DNA of 64,000 nt, taken from assembly GCF_021390515.1 (NCBI RefSeq), contig NZ_JAJUXI010000007.1, forward strand, positions 1-64,000, in the 5' to 3' direction. Under the pieces are notes generated by a model, which was not told the origin of the DNA, searched no databases, and was given only the letters and a program-made list of their open reading frames with translations. This DNA comes from Dyadobacter sp. CY326. GTDB lineage: Bacteria; Bacteroidota; Bacteroidia; Cytophagales; Spirosomataceae. The translations under genes were made by a program, and so were the position numbers. Positions 52,720 to 61,125 of the stretch are shown here, piece by piece (position 1 is the first letter of the stretch; every line of letters begins with the position of its first letter).

Positions 52720-54087
52720 ATGAAACACAGTTCTTTATTAAACCTCTCCAAGGTCTATCTTTGGGTGGACCTCTTGCTGCTCAATTTGTCCTTTGCTTTG
52801 GCTTACTGGTTTCTCGCCGGCGTTCCCAAGCTAAGCTCCGACCACCTGTATTTGAACCTGCTTCTAAGCAGTAACCTGCTCTGGATCATCTGCATTTACT
52901 TCATCGGGCCGTACAAATTCAACCAGCCGTCTTACAGCAGTTATCAACATTTTGCCAAACTATTCATTGCAATATGTGTGCATTTGCTGCTGATGCAGGC
53001 GCTCCTAAATGCAAGCAATGCATATGTTGGTTTCGACCAGAAGCTGATCTTTACATCGGCCGAAATATTCATCGGTCTGTGTCTGATTGCTCACCTGCTC
53101 ATTGTGCTGACAACGCAAATCATTTTGCGGTCAGGCTATAACCTCAAACGATACGCAGTTGTCGGGAAGGGTGATTTGAGTGCTTCTGTAAGTCATTTTT
53201 ATCAAAACCGCGCGAAGTCGGGCTATCATTTCTGCGGCATTTTTGAAATGACATCCGAAACGCCGCAGCTGGCGAATCTGGAAAATTTTATGGAAAGCGA
53301 GCGCCTCGATTACATTTATTGCTGCTTATCCGAAATGAACAGCGATCAGGTGGAAAGTGTGATCAGACTGGCTGAACGCAAGAAAACGCAGGTTAGATTA
53401 ATCCCCGACTTTCATGGTTATGCTGCGAAAAAGATCAATTTCGAACCCAATGAGAGTTACCCCATTATCAGCGTGGATACGAAACCACTTTCGAGTCCAA
53501 GCGAGCAATTTGCCAAACGCGCTTTTGATTTGATCTTCTCGTCCATCATCATGATCCTGGGTTTTCCCGTCTTTCTTTTGATTATGCTTGCCGTAAAATT
53601 GTCCTCCAAAGGAACCGTGTTCTTTGTTCAGGAACGCACCGGCAGATGGGGCGAAACATTCAAAATTATCAAATTCCGCACCATGCGCATGGACGCGCAC
53701 AAGTTTGGATTGAAACATTCCCAAGGCGCCAATGACCCACGCATGACGCCAATCGGCAACGTATTACGACGCAGCCGTCTGGACGAACTTCCCCAGTTTC
53801 TGAATGTCTTAAAAGGCGAAATGTCTGTGGTAGGCCCACGCCCGCTGCACAAATATGATGTCGAAATGCTGATGCAGGAAGCCAGTCACGATTTCCAAAA
53901 AGCATTGACCATCCGACCGGGCATTACGTCGATTGGCCAGATTAAGGTGGGTTATGCGACCAACTCGACTGAAAACCTGCACAGACTGAGATACGACATT
54001 CTTTATTTAAACACTTACAGTCTGACCACAGATCTATATTTGATCTGGCTCACGATCCAGGTTATCCTGCTTGGTAAAGGCAGATAG
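52720..54087 (+). CDS. WbaP-like undecaprenyl-phosphate sugar-1-P transferase (locus B)
   Basis: A 455-residue paralogue of the enzyme at 20715-22082, equal in length and alignable from the first residues (LWVDLLLLNLSFALAYW against LWTDVVLLNLSFLTAYL). It has N-terminal helices, the middle domain with YAVVGKGDLSASVSHFYQNR near residue 146, and the catalytic part: KRAFDLIFSSIIMILGFPVF near 264, VQERTGRWGETFKIIKFRTM near 306 and DELPQFLNVLKGEMSVVGPR near 354. It would start the locus B repeat unit. The gene is at the end of the locus and is closed by a terminator. Confidence 0.9.
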   Translation: MKHSSLLNLSKVYLWVDLLLLNLSFALAYWFLAGVPKLSSDHLYLNLLLSSNLLWIICIYFIGPYKFNQPSYSSYQHFAKLFIAICVHLLLMQALLNASNAYVGFDQKLIFTSAEIFIGLCLIAHLLIVLTTQIILRSGYNLKRYAVVGKGDLSASVSHFYQNRAKSGYHFCGIFEMTSETPQLANLENFMESERLDYIYCCLSEMNSDQVESVIRLAERKKTQVRLIPDFHGYAAKKINFEPNESYPIISVDTKPLSSPSEQFAKRAFDLIFSSIIMILGFPVFLLIMLAVKLSSKGTVFFVQERTGRWGETFKIIKFRTMRMDAHKFGLKHSQGANDPRMTPIGNVLRRSRLDELPQFLNVLKGEMSVVGPRPLHKYDVEMLMQEASHDFQKALTIRPGITSIGQIKVGYATNSTENLHRLRYDILYLNTYSLTTDLYLIWLTIQVILLGKGR

Positions 54088-54133
54088 GTAACGGTTTACG
54101 GTTCCTCTGTATAAATTTTAAAAATCATCTTAT

Positions 54134-54166
54134 AAGTCCCAATCAGTTTTCTGGTTGGGACTTTTT
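54134..54166 (+). terminator. Rho-independent terminator of EPS locus B
   Basis: AAGTCCCAATCAG (54134-54146) pairs with CTGGTTGGGACTT (54151-54163), 13 pairs including one G-T, around a TTTT loop, followed by a T-run to 54166. Confidence 0.85.
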
Positions 54167-54254
54167 CATGGTGTGTTGATTATCAGCTAATTAAATATCA
54201 TAGCCATTAGTTCGACATATTTATTCTACATTTTTATCGAATTATTATAGCATA

Positions 54255-54262
54255 TACGTTTG
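54255..54262 (+). promoter_or_regulatory. Candidate -7 element before the second lyase
   Basis: TACGTTTG matches TAnnTTTG. The -33 position 20 bases upstream reads TTTT instead of TTTG. The predicted start near 54269 gives a 70-base leader before the lyase ATG. Confidence 0.4.
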
Positions 54263-54339
54263 AATGATCGAAACTATTTATATTATTGATGAAATTTTAC
54301 TCATATCAACGGTATTTACCTTCTCAATAATTCTACAAT

Positions 54340-55521
54340 ATGATCCCTCAACACTGGTTGCATGTAAGAAGTCTATTATCAATTGTTTTGTTTTGCGGTT
54401 TGATGTTTGGCTGTAAAAATCTGGATGTGCTCGAAATAGCGGAGCAAGATTTAGCCGCCAGCCAAAACACAGCCTCCCCAGCTCGCAGCGCATTGGGCAT
54501 AGGCGAAGACTCTTCTTTACTGGTCAGTTATCATTTTGATCAGGAAATTGGAAACTGGTACGAAAATTCAACGTGCTGCCCGTGGTCGATCACACTCAAC
54601 AAATCAATAAAAAGAGCAGGAACAAGCTCGATGAAAGTTGAGTTGCAAAGACAGGACACGCCCAACGATCACCGTGCAGAGCTGGGCCAGGCTCCGAATA
54701 TGAATAAGGAAGGCTGGTATGGATTCTCCGTTTACTTTCCTTCTTCGTTTGTAAAAGAATCCATTGAAGAAAGCATTGTGCAATGGAATTCACTGCCCGA
54801 CCTGAAAGAAGGCGAATCATGGCGAAGCGCTCCGCTGTTCCTTGGCGTACTGAACGATCGATTCGTTTTGGAAATTCGCAGCGACGCCAAGCGGATCACC
54901 AACCACGACTTTTCCTTTACCAGACTGGATCTTGGCCCGGTTGACAAAGAAACGTGGCATGACTGGGTTTTTCACATTAAGTGGGCTTATGATAACACGG
55001 GAATTATTGAGGTTTGGAAAGATAAAAAGCAGGTGCTAAGCAGATTAAATCAGCCAAATTCCTATAATGATGCGATGTTCCCTTACTTCAAAATAGGAAT
55101 TTACAAATGGGACTGGTCTACCAAATCCACCGAAGGAATCAACTCTCGGACCATGTATGTGGATGAAATCGCCATTGGCAACCAGAATGCAGATTTAAAC
55201 AAAGTTTCACCGCTGCTTGCATCCGGCCCGCTGCCGGTGACCATCGCCTCGTTTGCCGTCGCTAAACAAGGAACTGCTGCAAAATTAAAATGGAGCACGA
55301 GCCAGGAAGTGAATGCGGACCGCTTTTACATTCAACGCAGCACGAATGCAAAAGACTGGAAAAGCATCGGGGAAAAATCCGCAACAGGCGCAAGCCAAAG
55401 CCTGACCAACTACGCATTCAGCGATGCGAAACCTGCCAAAGGAAACAGTTACTATCGCTTGAAAATGGTTGACAAAGATCAAACTTTCGCATATAGCAGC
55501 ATTAAAAGCATTAAATTTTAA
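54340..55521 (+). CDS. Polysaccharide lyase-like lipoprotein (PF14099 type), second copy
   Basis: A 393-residue lipoprotein (signal ends GLMFGC). Residues about 60-285 are homologous to the lyase at 48999-49853: GQAPNMNKEGWYGFSVYFPS, RSAPLFLGVLNDRF, DWVFHIKWAYDNTGIIEVW and FPYFKIGIYKWDW all align. A C-terminal domain of about 95 residues (from LPVTIASFAVAKQG to YSSIKSIKF) is extra. This fibronectin-III-like module, with FYIQRSTNAKDWKSIGE and YYRLKMVDKDQ, is common in secreted Bacteroidota enzymes. No type IX sorting tail follows it. The enzyme probably acts at the outer membrane on uronic-acid-containing polysaccharide. Confidence 0.76.
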   Translation: MIPQHWLHVRSLLSIVLFCGLMFGCKNLDVLEIAEQDLAASQNTASPARSALGIGEDSSLLVSYHFDQEIGNWYENSTCCPWSITLNKSIKRAGTSSMKVELQRQDTPNDHRAELGQAPNMNKEGWYGFSVYFPSSFVKESIEESIVQWNSLPDLKEGESWRSAPLFLGVLNDRFVLEIRSDAKRITNHDFSFTRLDLGPVDKETWHDWVFHIKWAYDNTGIIEVWKDKKQVLSRLNQPNSYNDAMFPYFKIGIYKWDWSTKSTEGINSRTMYVDEIAIGNQNADLNKVSPLLASGPLPVTIASFAVAKQGTAAKLKWSTSQEVNADRFYIQRSTNAKDWKSIGEKSATGASQSLTNYAFSDAKPAKGNSYYRLKMVDKDQTFAYSSIKSIKF

Positions 55522-55617
55522 GTTCACACTTGCACACCTATGTAATGCTGCTGCGCGCGTCGGATTCATCATTTCCGATCGTATCTTTATCCTGCTTTAA
55601 AATGTTAATCCAGGAAA

Positions 55618-56508
55618 ATGCAGCTGCTTAACCACAATCAACGCTTACCACTTTATCCCTTAGAACCCGACCCGGCGACTGGCAACAAATATTTCAGATT
55701 GTATCATTTGGAAGGGGCTTTGCCGCACCGGTCAGATCTGCTTGTGCCGCATCGAAAGGATCATTACTTGATCGCATTCATCAGAAAAGCAGGCAACCGG
55801 CAATGGATTGACATGGCTCCATTCACGCTGGAAGCCAACACGATTGCGTTTACAAGTCCCAACCAGATCATTGTAAAAGAGGAATCAAAATTGCTTTGGA
55901 GCACAGCCATTGCCTTCACGCCTGAATTTTTATCGTTTCAGGAAAATGCTTCGCTGCGAAATCTGCCTTTGATCGAAAATCCTTACAACGGCCATAAGCT
56001 GTATCTGAATGCGGATGACGTGACATTTGTGGAGGATATGCTTGCCAAGATCAATGCAGAATATCACAATCCCAGCCCCTGGCAGCAGCGAATGCTCGGT
56101 GCTTATCTTACTGTGTTGCTAACTTATTTGAGCCGCTTGTATACAGAGCAGTTTACTGAAATCCAGACTTCGCAGGATCAGCTTTTGGTAAAAAAATATC
56201 AGACCAAAATCAATGAATGCTTCCGCGAGCTGCGCGAGGTGAGCGATTATGCTTCCTTACTCAACATTTCTGCGGGGCATTTGAGCGATGTGGTCAAAAT
56301 TCAAAGTGGCAAGCCAGCCATTAAGCACATTCACGACCGGATTGTTCTGGAATCGCGCCGCATGCTTTTCCACACCGAAGATTCCCTGAAAGAAATCGCC
56401 TACGACCTCGGTTTTTCGGATGCCTCTTATTTCAACCGCTTCTTTAAACGTGAAACCGGGATCACGCCAGCCGATTATCGCACCAGCATCCGCGAAATGT
56501 ACCATTGA
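55618..56508 (+). CDS. AraC-family transcriptional regulator
   Basis: A 296-residue regulator with an N-terminal cupin-like sensing half (residues about 20-150) and a C-terminal double helix-turn-helix. The second HTH is clear: LKEIAYDLGFSDASYFNRFF followed by KRETGITPADYR (about 258-290). It lies 73 bases before a short-chain dehydrogenase on the same strand. A 13-bp palindrome in that gap is a candidate binding site. Signal unknown. Confidence 0.88.
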   Translation: MQLLNHNQRLPLYPLEPDPATGNKYFRLYHLEGALPHRSDLLVPHRKDHYLIAFIRKAGNRQWIDMAPFTLEANTIAFTSPNQIIVKEESKLLWSTAIAFTPEFLSFQENASLRNLPLIENPYNGHKLYLNADDVTFVEDMLAKINAEYHNPSPWQQRMLGAYLTVLLTYLSRLYTEQFTEIQTSQDQLLVKKYQTKINECFRELREVSDYASLLNISAGHLSDVVKIQSGKPAIKHIHDRIVLESRRMLFHTEDSLKEIAYDLGFSDASYFNRFFKRETGITPADYRTSIREMYH

Positions 56509-56516
56509 TACAGCTC

Positions 56517-56555
56517 GATGTGTCACATCCGGGCGGCCTGCTGGCTATACATTTG
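56517..56555 (+). promoter_or_regulatory. Palindromic operator candidate and promoter before the SDR gene
   Basis: GATGTGTCACATC (56517-56529) is a perfect 13-bp palindrome around a central T. It overlaps the expected -33 position of a TACATTTG -7 box at 56548-56555. The predicted start near 56562 gives a 20-base leader before the ATG at 56582. Position suits activator or repressor control by the AraC protein encoded just upstream. Confidence 0.45.
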
Positions 56556-56581
56556 TACTGTTATAAAAAACAATCGAAAAG

Positions 56582-57316
56582 ATGAAAACAGTATTGATTA
56601 CAGGAGCGAATAAAAGCATCGGCTTTGAAACAGCCAGACAATTATTACAGCAAGGATTTTACGTGTATTTGGGAAGCCGCAGCATTGAGAAAGGACAGCA
56701 GGCAGTTGACCAGTTACATGCGGAAGGACTGACCGAAGTGGAGGCCATCGCAATTGATGTGGACAACATTGAGTCCATCAAAGCCGCCCGCGAAGTGCTT
56801 GGTCAGAAAACAAAAGTGCTCGATGTGCTGATCAATAACGCAGGCATTAGCGGCACCATGCAGAACTCATTGGAAACCGATCCCCGCATCTTCAAGCAGG
56901 TTTTTGAAACCAATGTATTTGGAGTGATTGCGGTAACGCAGGCATTTATCGATTTGCTGAAAGAGGCGGAGCAGCCAAGGATTGTCAATGTCACTTCGGG
57001 CCTGGGTTCACTGGCGTTGCACACTGATCCATCCTGGATATATTTTAATGCAAAACCAGCTGCATATGTTGCTTCCAAAGCTGCGCTCAATGCATACACC
57101 ATTGTGCTCGCCCACGATCTGCGCGACACAGCATTCAAGGTGAATGCAGTTGATCCGGGTTACACGGCCACCGATTTCAACCATCATTCCGGCCCCGGCA
57201 CGGTGCCTGATGCAGCAGCAAGAGTTGTGAAAGCGGCTGTTTTGGAACATGATGGGCCAACCGGCCAGTTTTATAGCGATGACAATGCACCCGAAACAGG
57301 CATTAGTCCTTGGTAA
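56582..57316 (+). CDS. Short-chain dehydrogenase/reductase
   Basis: A 244-residue classical SDR: VLITGANKSIGFETARQLLQ (cofactor-binding glycine-rich loop, residues 4-23), NNAGISG near 88, NVTSGLGSL with the catalytic serine near 140, YVASKAALNAY with Tyr and Lys near 160 and VDPGYTATD near 187. Substrate unknown. Expression is probably controlled by the AraC protein upstream. It is convergent with the molybdopterin dehydrogenase, 9 bases apart. Confidence 0.88.
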   Translation: MKTVLITGANKSIGFETARQLLQQGFYVYLGSRSIEKGQQAVDQLHAEGLTEVEAIAIDVDNIESIKAAREVLGQKTKVLDVLINNAGISGTMQNSLETDPRIFKQVFETNVFGVIAVTQAFIDLLKEAEQPRIVNVTSGLGSLALHTDPSWIYFNAKPAAYVASKAALNAYTIVLAHDLRDTAFKVNAVDPGYTATDFNHHSGPGTVPDAAARVVKAAVLEHDGPTGQFYSDDNAPETGISPW

Positions 57317-57325
57317 TGATTTGAC

Positions 57326-59500
57326 TCAAACCAGTTTATCGACCGTAATAGGCAATTCGCGCACGCGTTTTCCTGTGGCATGAAACACTGCATTCGCAAT
57401 GGCAGCAGCCACACCCACGATCGCGATTTCACCCAGACCTTTTGCACCAATCGGATTTACCCGCATATCAGGCTTGTCAATGTAGATGACCTCGATTTGC
57501 GGGACATCCGTGTGCACGGGAATGTGATAATTGGCAAAATCATTGGTCACATACCGCCCGTAACGGTGATCCATCACGGATGCTTCCATAAGCGCCATAC
57601 CGATTCCGCCAATGATGCCGCCTATCGACTGGCTGCGTGCAGTTTTGTAATTAGTGATCTTCCCAACATCCGCACAAGTCACCACCCTGCTCACCCGCAC
57701 CTCTCCCGTCGCAGGGCTCACCTGCACTTCCACAAAATGGCACCCAAAAGAATACATTGAATACTGATCCCGCTCAGGGCCAGATTTCGACTCTTCAGTA
57801 ACCTCAATTTTTGGTAAATGATGGTATTTTAAAATATCAGCATGTGTTTTAGAGGCACCGGCAGGCATGGACTCGGCGAGTTCCGCAAGCTTTTTCTTCA
57901 AAGACTGACAGGCCACATGCACCGCCGAGCCAACACTCGGAATGGTCGATGAACCGTTTTGACCCGGCGCATCGGGCAGGCTTGAATCGCCCAGCTCGAA
58001 ACGGATTTTTGCAGGAGCGATTTCCAAAACTTCCGCGGCAATCTGCGTCATGGCTGTGGCTGTCCCGGGGCCGATATCCATCGTCGCGCTTTGTATGACA
58101 ACATTGCCATCGGAAAGCATCATACCCCTGGCCTGGCTAGGGTGGCGGTGAAAACCATACAAACTTGAAGCCATTCCGTAACCAATCAATTTGCCGTCCT
58201 TCCGCATCGAAGCAGGCTCTTTTGCCCGCTTTTTCCAGCCAAATTTTTCAGCTCCCAGTTCGTAACATTCTTTCAAATGCTTGGCGGAAAAAGGCAGATT
58301 CCTCTCGGGATCGGTGTCGGCGTAATTGAGCAAACGAACTTGCAGCGGATCCATTTTCAATGCATAAGCTAGCTCATCCACAGCCGATTCCAGCGCAAAC
58401 ATGCCCGTGGCGTCTCCTGGCCCGCGCATCCACGTGGGCGTGTTAACATCCAGGCTCAGGAGTCTGTATTTTGTTGCAACATTGGGGCACGCATATAAGG
58501 ACCGGGAAGCCAGAATTGTCCTTTCCAAATGTTCTTCATAAGCAGACGTTTGCCCTGTGCCTTCATGGATAATGGCCGAAAGCTTTCCCGCAGCCGTGGC
58601 TCCGATGGAGACATTTTGAATTGTATAAGGTCTGTAACCGACGGAAGTAAACATCATTTCCCGGCTCAAAACGAGCTTAACCGGCCTACTGAGCTTTTTA
58701 GCGGCCAATGCGGCCGCAATTGTATGCGGCCAGACGCGGATTCCCGAGCCGAAAGCGCCGCCGATAAACTGCGCATTTACACGCACATTTTCACGAGGGA
58801 TCTGGAAAGCCTGCGCCAGATTTCCCTGAGCAGATTTGACGCCTTGATTTTTATCATAAACCGTCAACTTGTCGGCGCCCTCCCAGATTGCAACGATTGC
58901 ATGCGGCTCAATGGGCTGATGATGCTGCGTGGGAATGGTGTAAGTCGCAGCAATCTTGACCTCAGCATTGTCGATAACGGCGGGCTCACCGCGCTGGTAA
59001 TCCTGAAAAGGCGAATTCTTGTTGCGCTGAACTCCTGTTGGAATAATGGCTTTTGCAAGATTTTGTTCGAAATCGGTCTGATGCGCCTCCGCTGCATACG
59101 TGACCTTCACAAGCGACGCGGCGTGCACGGCCTGTTCGAATGTATTGGCCACGACCATCGCAATCGGCTGACCATTGAAATAAATGAGATTATCATGAAA
59201 AACGCGGAATGCGGTGCCCATGGGTGCACGCTCCGCAGGCTGTTTCGCGGGTCCATAACCCGGCACACCCGGCGAATTCAAATGGCTGATCACAGCCAAA
59301 ACGCCGCGTGCATTCTCGGCCCGTTTCGCATCAATGTTCGTGATCGACCCTTTGGCTATCGTGCTCGTTATCAGCACGGCATATGCTAAATTTTCAAAAT
59401 CATATTCTGCGGAATACGTGGCCGAGCCCGTCACTTTCGCACGGCCGTCGACACGGTCAAGCGATGGATTTAGGTTAAATGTGTTATTCGATTTTGACAT
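57326..59500 (-). CDS. Xanthine dehydrogenase-family molybdopterin-binding subunit
   Basis: A 724-residue large subunit of the PaoC/YagR/XdhA type. It starts with RVDGRAKVTGSATYSAEYDF near residue 16. Molybdenum-cofactor motifs follow: GGAFGSGIRVWPHTIAAALA near 248, RGPGDATGMFALESAVDEL near 357 and GAKGLGEIAIVG near 686, whose glutamate is the catalytic base. Such enzymes hydroxylate aldehydes or N-heterocycles and normally need a 2Fe-2S and an FAD subunit. Neither is encoded next to it: the upstream neighbour is divergent and the downstream one convergent. It lacks an obvious signal peptide. Confidence 0.9.
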   Translation of the reverse strand: MSKSNNTFNLNPSLDRVDGRAKVTGSATYSAEYDFENLAYAVLITSTIAKGSITNIDAKRAENARGVLAVISHLNSPGVPGYGPAKQPAERAPMGTAFRVFHDNLIYFNGQPIAMVVANTFEQAVHAASLVKVTYAAEAHQTDFEQNLAKAIIPTGVQRNKNSPFQDYQRGEPAVIDNAEVKIAATYTIPTQHHQPIEPHAIVAIWEGADKLTVYDKNQGVKSAQGNLAQAFQIPRENVRVNAQFIGGAFGSGIRVWPHTIAAALAAKKLSRPVKLVLSREMMFTSVGYRPYTIQNVSIGATAAGKLSAIIHEGTGQTSAYEEHLERTILASRSLYACPNVATKYRLLSLDVNTPTWMRGPGDATGMFALESAVDELAYALKMDPLQVRLLNYADTDPERNLPFSAKHLKECYELGAEKFGWKKRAKEPASMRKDGKLIGYGMASSLYGFHRHPSQARGMMLSDGNVVIQSATMDIGPGTATAMTQIAAEVLEIAPAKIRFELGDSSLPDAPGQNGSSTIPSVGSAVHVACQSLKKKLAELAESMPAGASKTHADILKYHHLPKIEVTEESKSGPERDQYSMYSFGCHFVEVQVSPATGEVRVSRVVTCADVGKITNYKTARSQSIGGIIGGIGMALMEASVMDHRYGRYVTNDFANYHIPVHTDVPQIEVIYIDKPDMRVNPIGAKGLGEIAIVGVAAAIANAVFHATGKRVRELPITVDKLV

Positions 59501-59630
59501 TGACGGAGATTGAAACTTAGCATTACCGTTAGACGCCGGATCTGCGCCGATTGATAAAACAATACATTATTAATACCCGATGGTGACAATTCTAATGTAT
59601 TTTATTTGATTTTTACGGCAAAAACGTACA

Positions 59631-61115
59631 ATGACAGCACTTCACAACTCCATTCGGCAATCATTGCTGAGTTTGCCCGGCCTGGGTTGGATTCTGACTG
59701 TCTGCTTCATCGCAATGACATTCGTCCCCCGATCATTTGACAACGTCCTGTTTGTCGACGGGTTGGCGTATGCTTCTATTGCGCGAAATATGGCGCTTGG
59801 GCAGGGCAGCTTCTGGCAACCACACTTCGCTGATTCGTTCTGGCTGACTCACAACAACTTATGTTCCTTTTTTTGCGAGCATCCACCACTAATGTTTGGC
59901 ATGCAATCGTTGTTATTTCGAATTTTCGGAGACTCGCCAGCCGTCGAAAACCTCTACAATGCGATCATACTTTTTGCAAGTGTTTTTCTCATTTCCACAA
60001 TTTGGAAAGTTCTTTTCAGAAATGACATTGCAATAAAAAACCAGTCTTGGCTGCCCGTTTTTCTTTGGTACGGACTGAGAATCGTATGGTGGAGCGTCCC
60101 TAACAACTTGCTGGACACGACAATGGCCGTTTTCTGTCTAGCCGCCTGTTATTTTCAATTAAAAGCTTTTACCCAAAACCGTTTTCGTGCCGCTTACTGG
60201 ATTTTGGCAGGCATCATGATCGTCTTAGCTTGTCTGACCAAAGGACCCGTTGGCCTTTTTCCTCTCGCATTTCCGCTGATTTACACCATTATTTACGAGC
60301 GACGCAACTGGCGAAAAGGGTTAACCGGACTGGCAATTGTCGGGTGTTCATTTCTCCTGCTTGCCGGGCTCATCTTGTTGTATCCGCCTGCAAAACTGTT
60401 AATTAGCAACTATTTTCAAGGGCAAATCCTGATGGCTTTACTCAAAAAGCGTGAAAAAGTAAGTGGTGACTGGACTGCTCATTTTTATTTACCGAAGCTT
60501 TTGATAAAAAACATCATTCCGCACTTACTGCTGGTAACCGGGCTTTTCGTTACCAACAAACTTTCAAAAATTGACATTCAATTTTCGCAAAGCGTCAGGC
60601 GGGCAGCGCAACTGGCGTTTCTGATCACGATTTCCATTTTACTTCCTATGATGGCGAGCGTCAAGCAAGGCGATTATTATTTAATGCCTGCCCTGCCATT
60701 CGTCGGACTTTTTTTCGCTGCTTGCGCTGTGCCAATGCTGCTTGCATTGTTTCAAAAATCGGAACGGCTGCCACAGTTTGTGATGATTGTGATTTCGGTT
60801 TGCTTATTTTCGGCAATGGTCTATCGCCTGATTAATCCCGACAAAGACCGCGCGTGTGAAATTGCAAATGACCTCAAAAAGCACGTCCCGGCCAATGCCA
60901 GGATCTATTTACCACCGCCAATCACCATGTTTTCGGAGCTTCATACGCCTTTTCAAAGATATGCCCGCTTGTCGATCGCATTTGACCCAAATGAAACCCG
61001 ATATCTCTTTTTTGACCATGAAACGAAGGCCACGTTTGATTCCATAAGCAATACAAAAAATTATCAGATCATCCCGCTCGTGCATGGGACACACCTGGCA
61101 ATCAGACGCAAATAG
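59631..61115 (+). CDS. ArnT/PMT-like membrane glycosyltransferase
   Basis: A 494-residue GT-C protein with many helices. The first periplasmic loop has VDGLAYASIARNMALGQGSF (about residues 43-62) and EHPPLMFGMQSLLFRIFGD near 83, in the style of ArnT and PMT_2-domain enzymes, which use polyprenyl-phosphate sugars to modify lipids or proteins. Acceptor unknown. It is convergent with the NmrA-like gene, 10 bases apart. Confidence 0.82.
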   Translation: MTALHNSIRQSLLSLPGLGWILTVCFIAMTFVPRSFDNVLFVDGLAYASIARNMALGQGSFWQPHFADSFWLTHNNLCSFFCEHPPLMFGMQSLLFRIFGDSPAVENLYNAIILFASVFLISTIWKVLFRNDIAIKNQSWLPVFLWYGLRIVWWSVPNNLLDTTMAVFCLAACYFQLKAFTQNRFRAAYWILAGIMIVLACLTKGPVGLFPLAFPLIYTIIYERRNWRKGLTGLAIVGCSFLLLAGLILLYPPAKLLISNYFQGQILMALLKKREKVSGDWTAHFYLPKLLIKNIIPHLLLVTGLFVTNKLSKIDIQFSQSVRRAAQLAFLITISILLPMMASVKQGDYYLMPALPFVGLFFAACAVPMLLALFQKSERLPQFVMIVISVCLFSAMVYRLINPDKDRACEIANDLKKHVPANARIYLPPPITMFSELHTPFQRYARLSIAFDPNETRYLFFDHETKATFDSISNTKNYQIIPLVHGTHLAIRRK

Positions 61116-61125
61116 CCGAGCCGGT

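Noticed and set aside
58529..59389. 286-codon open frame antisense to the molybdopterin subunit
   Set aside because: It lies fully opposite a strongly conserved gene, has no recognisable motif, and its composition (Arg, His, Cys rich) is that of a shadow frame.
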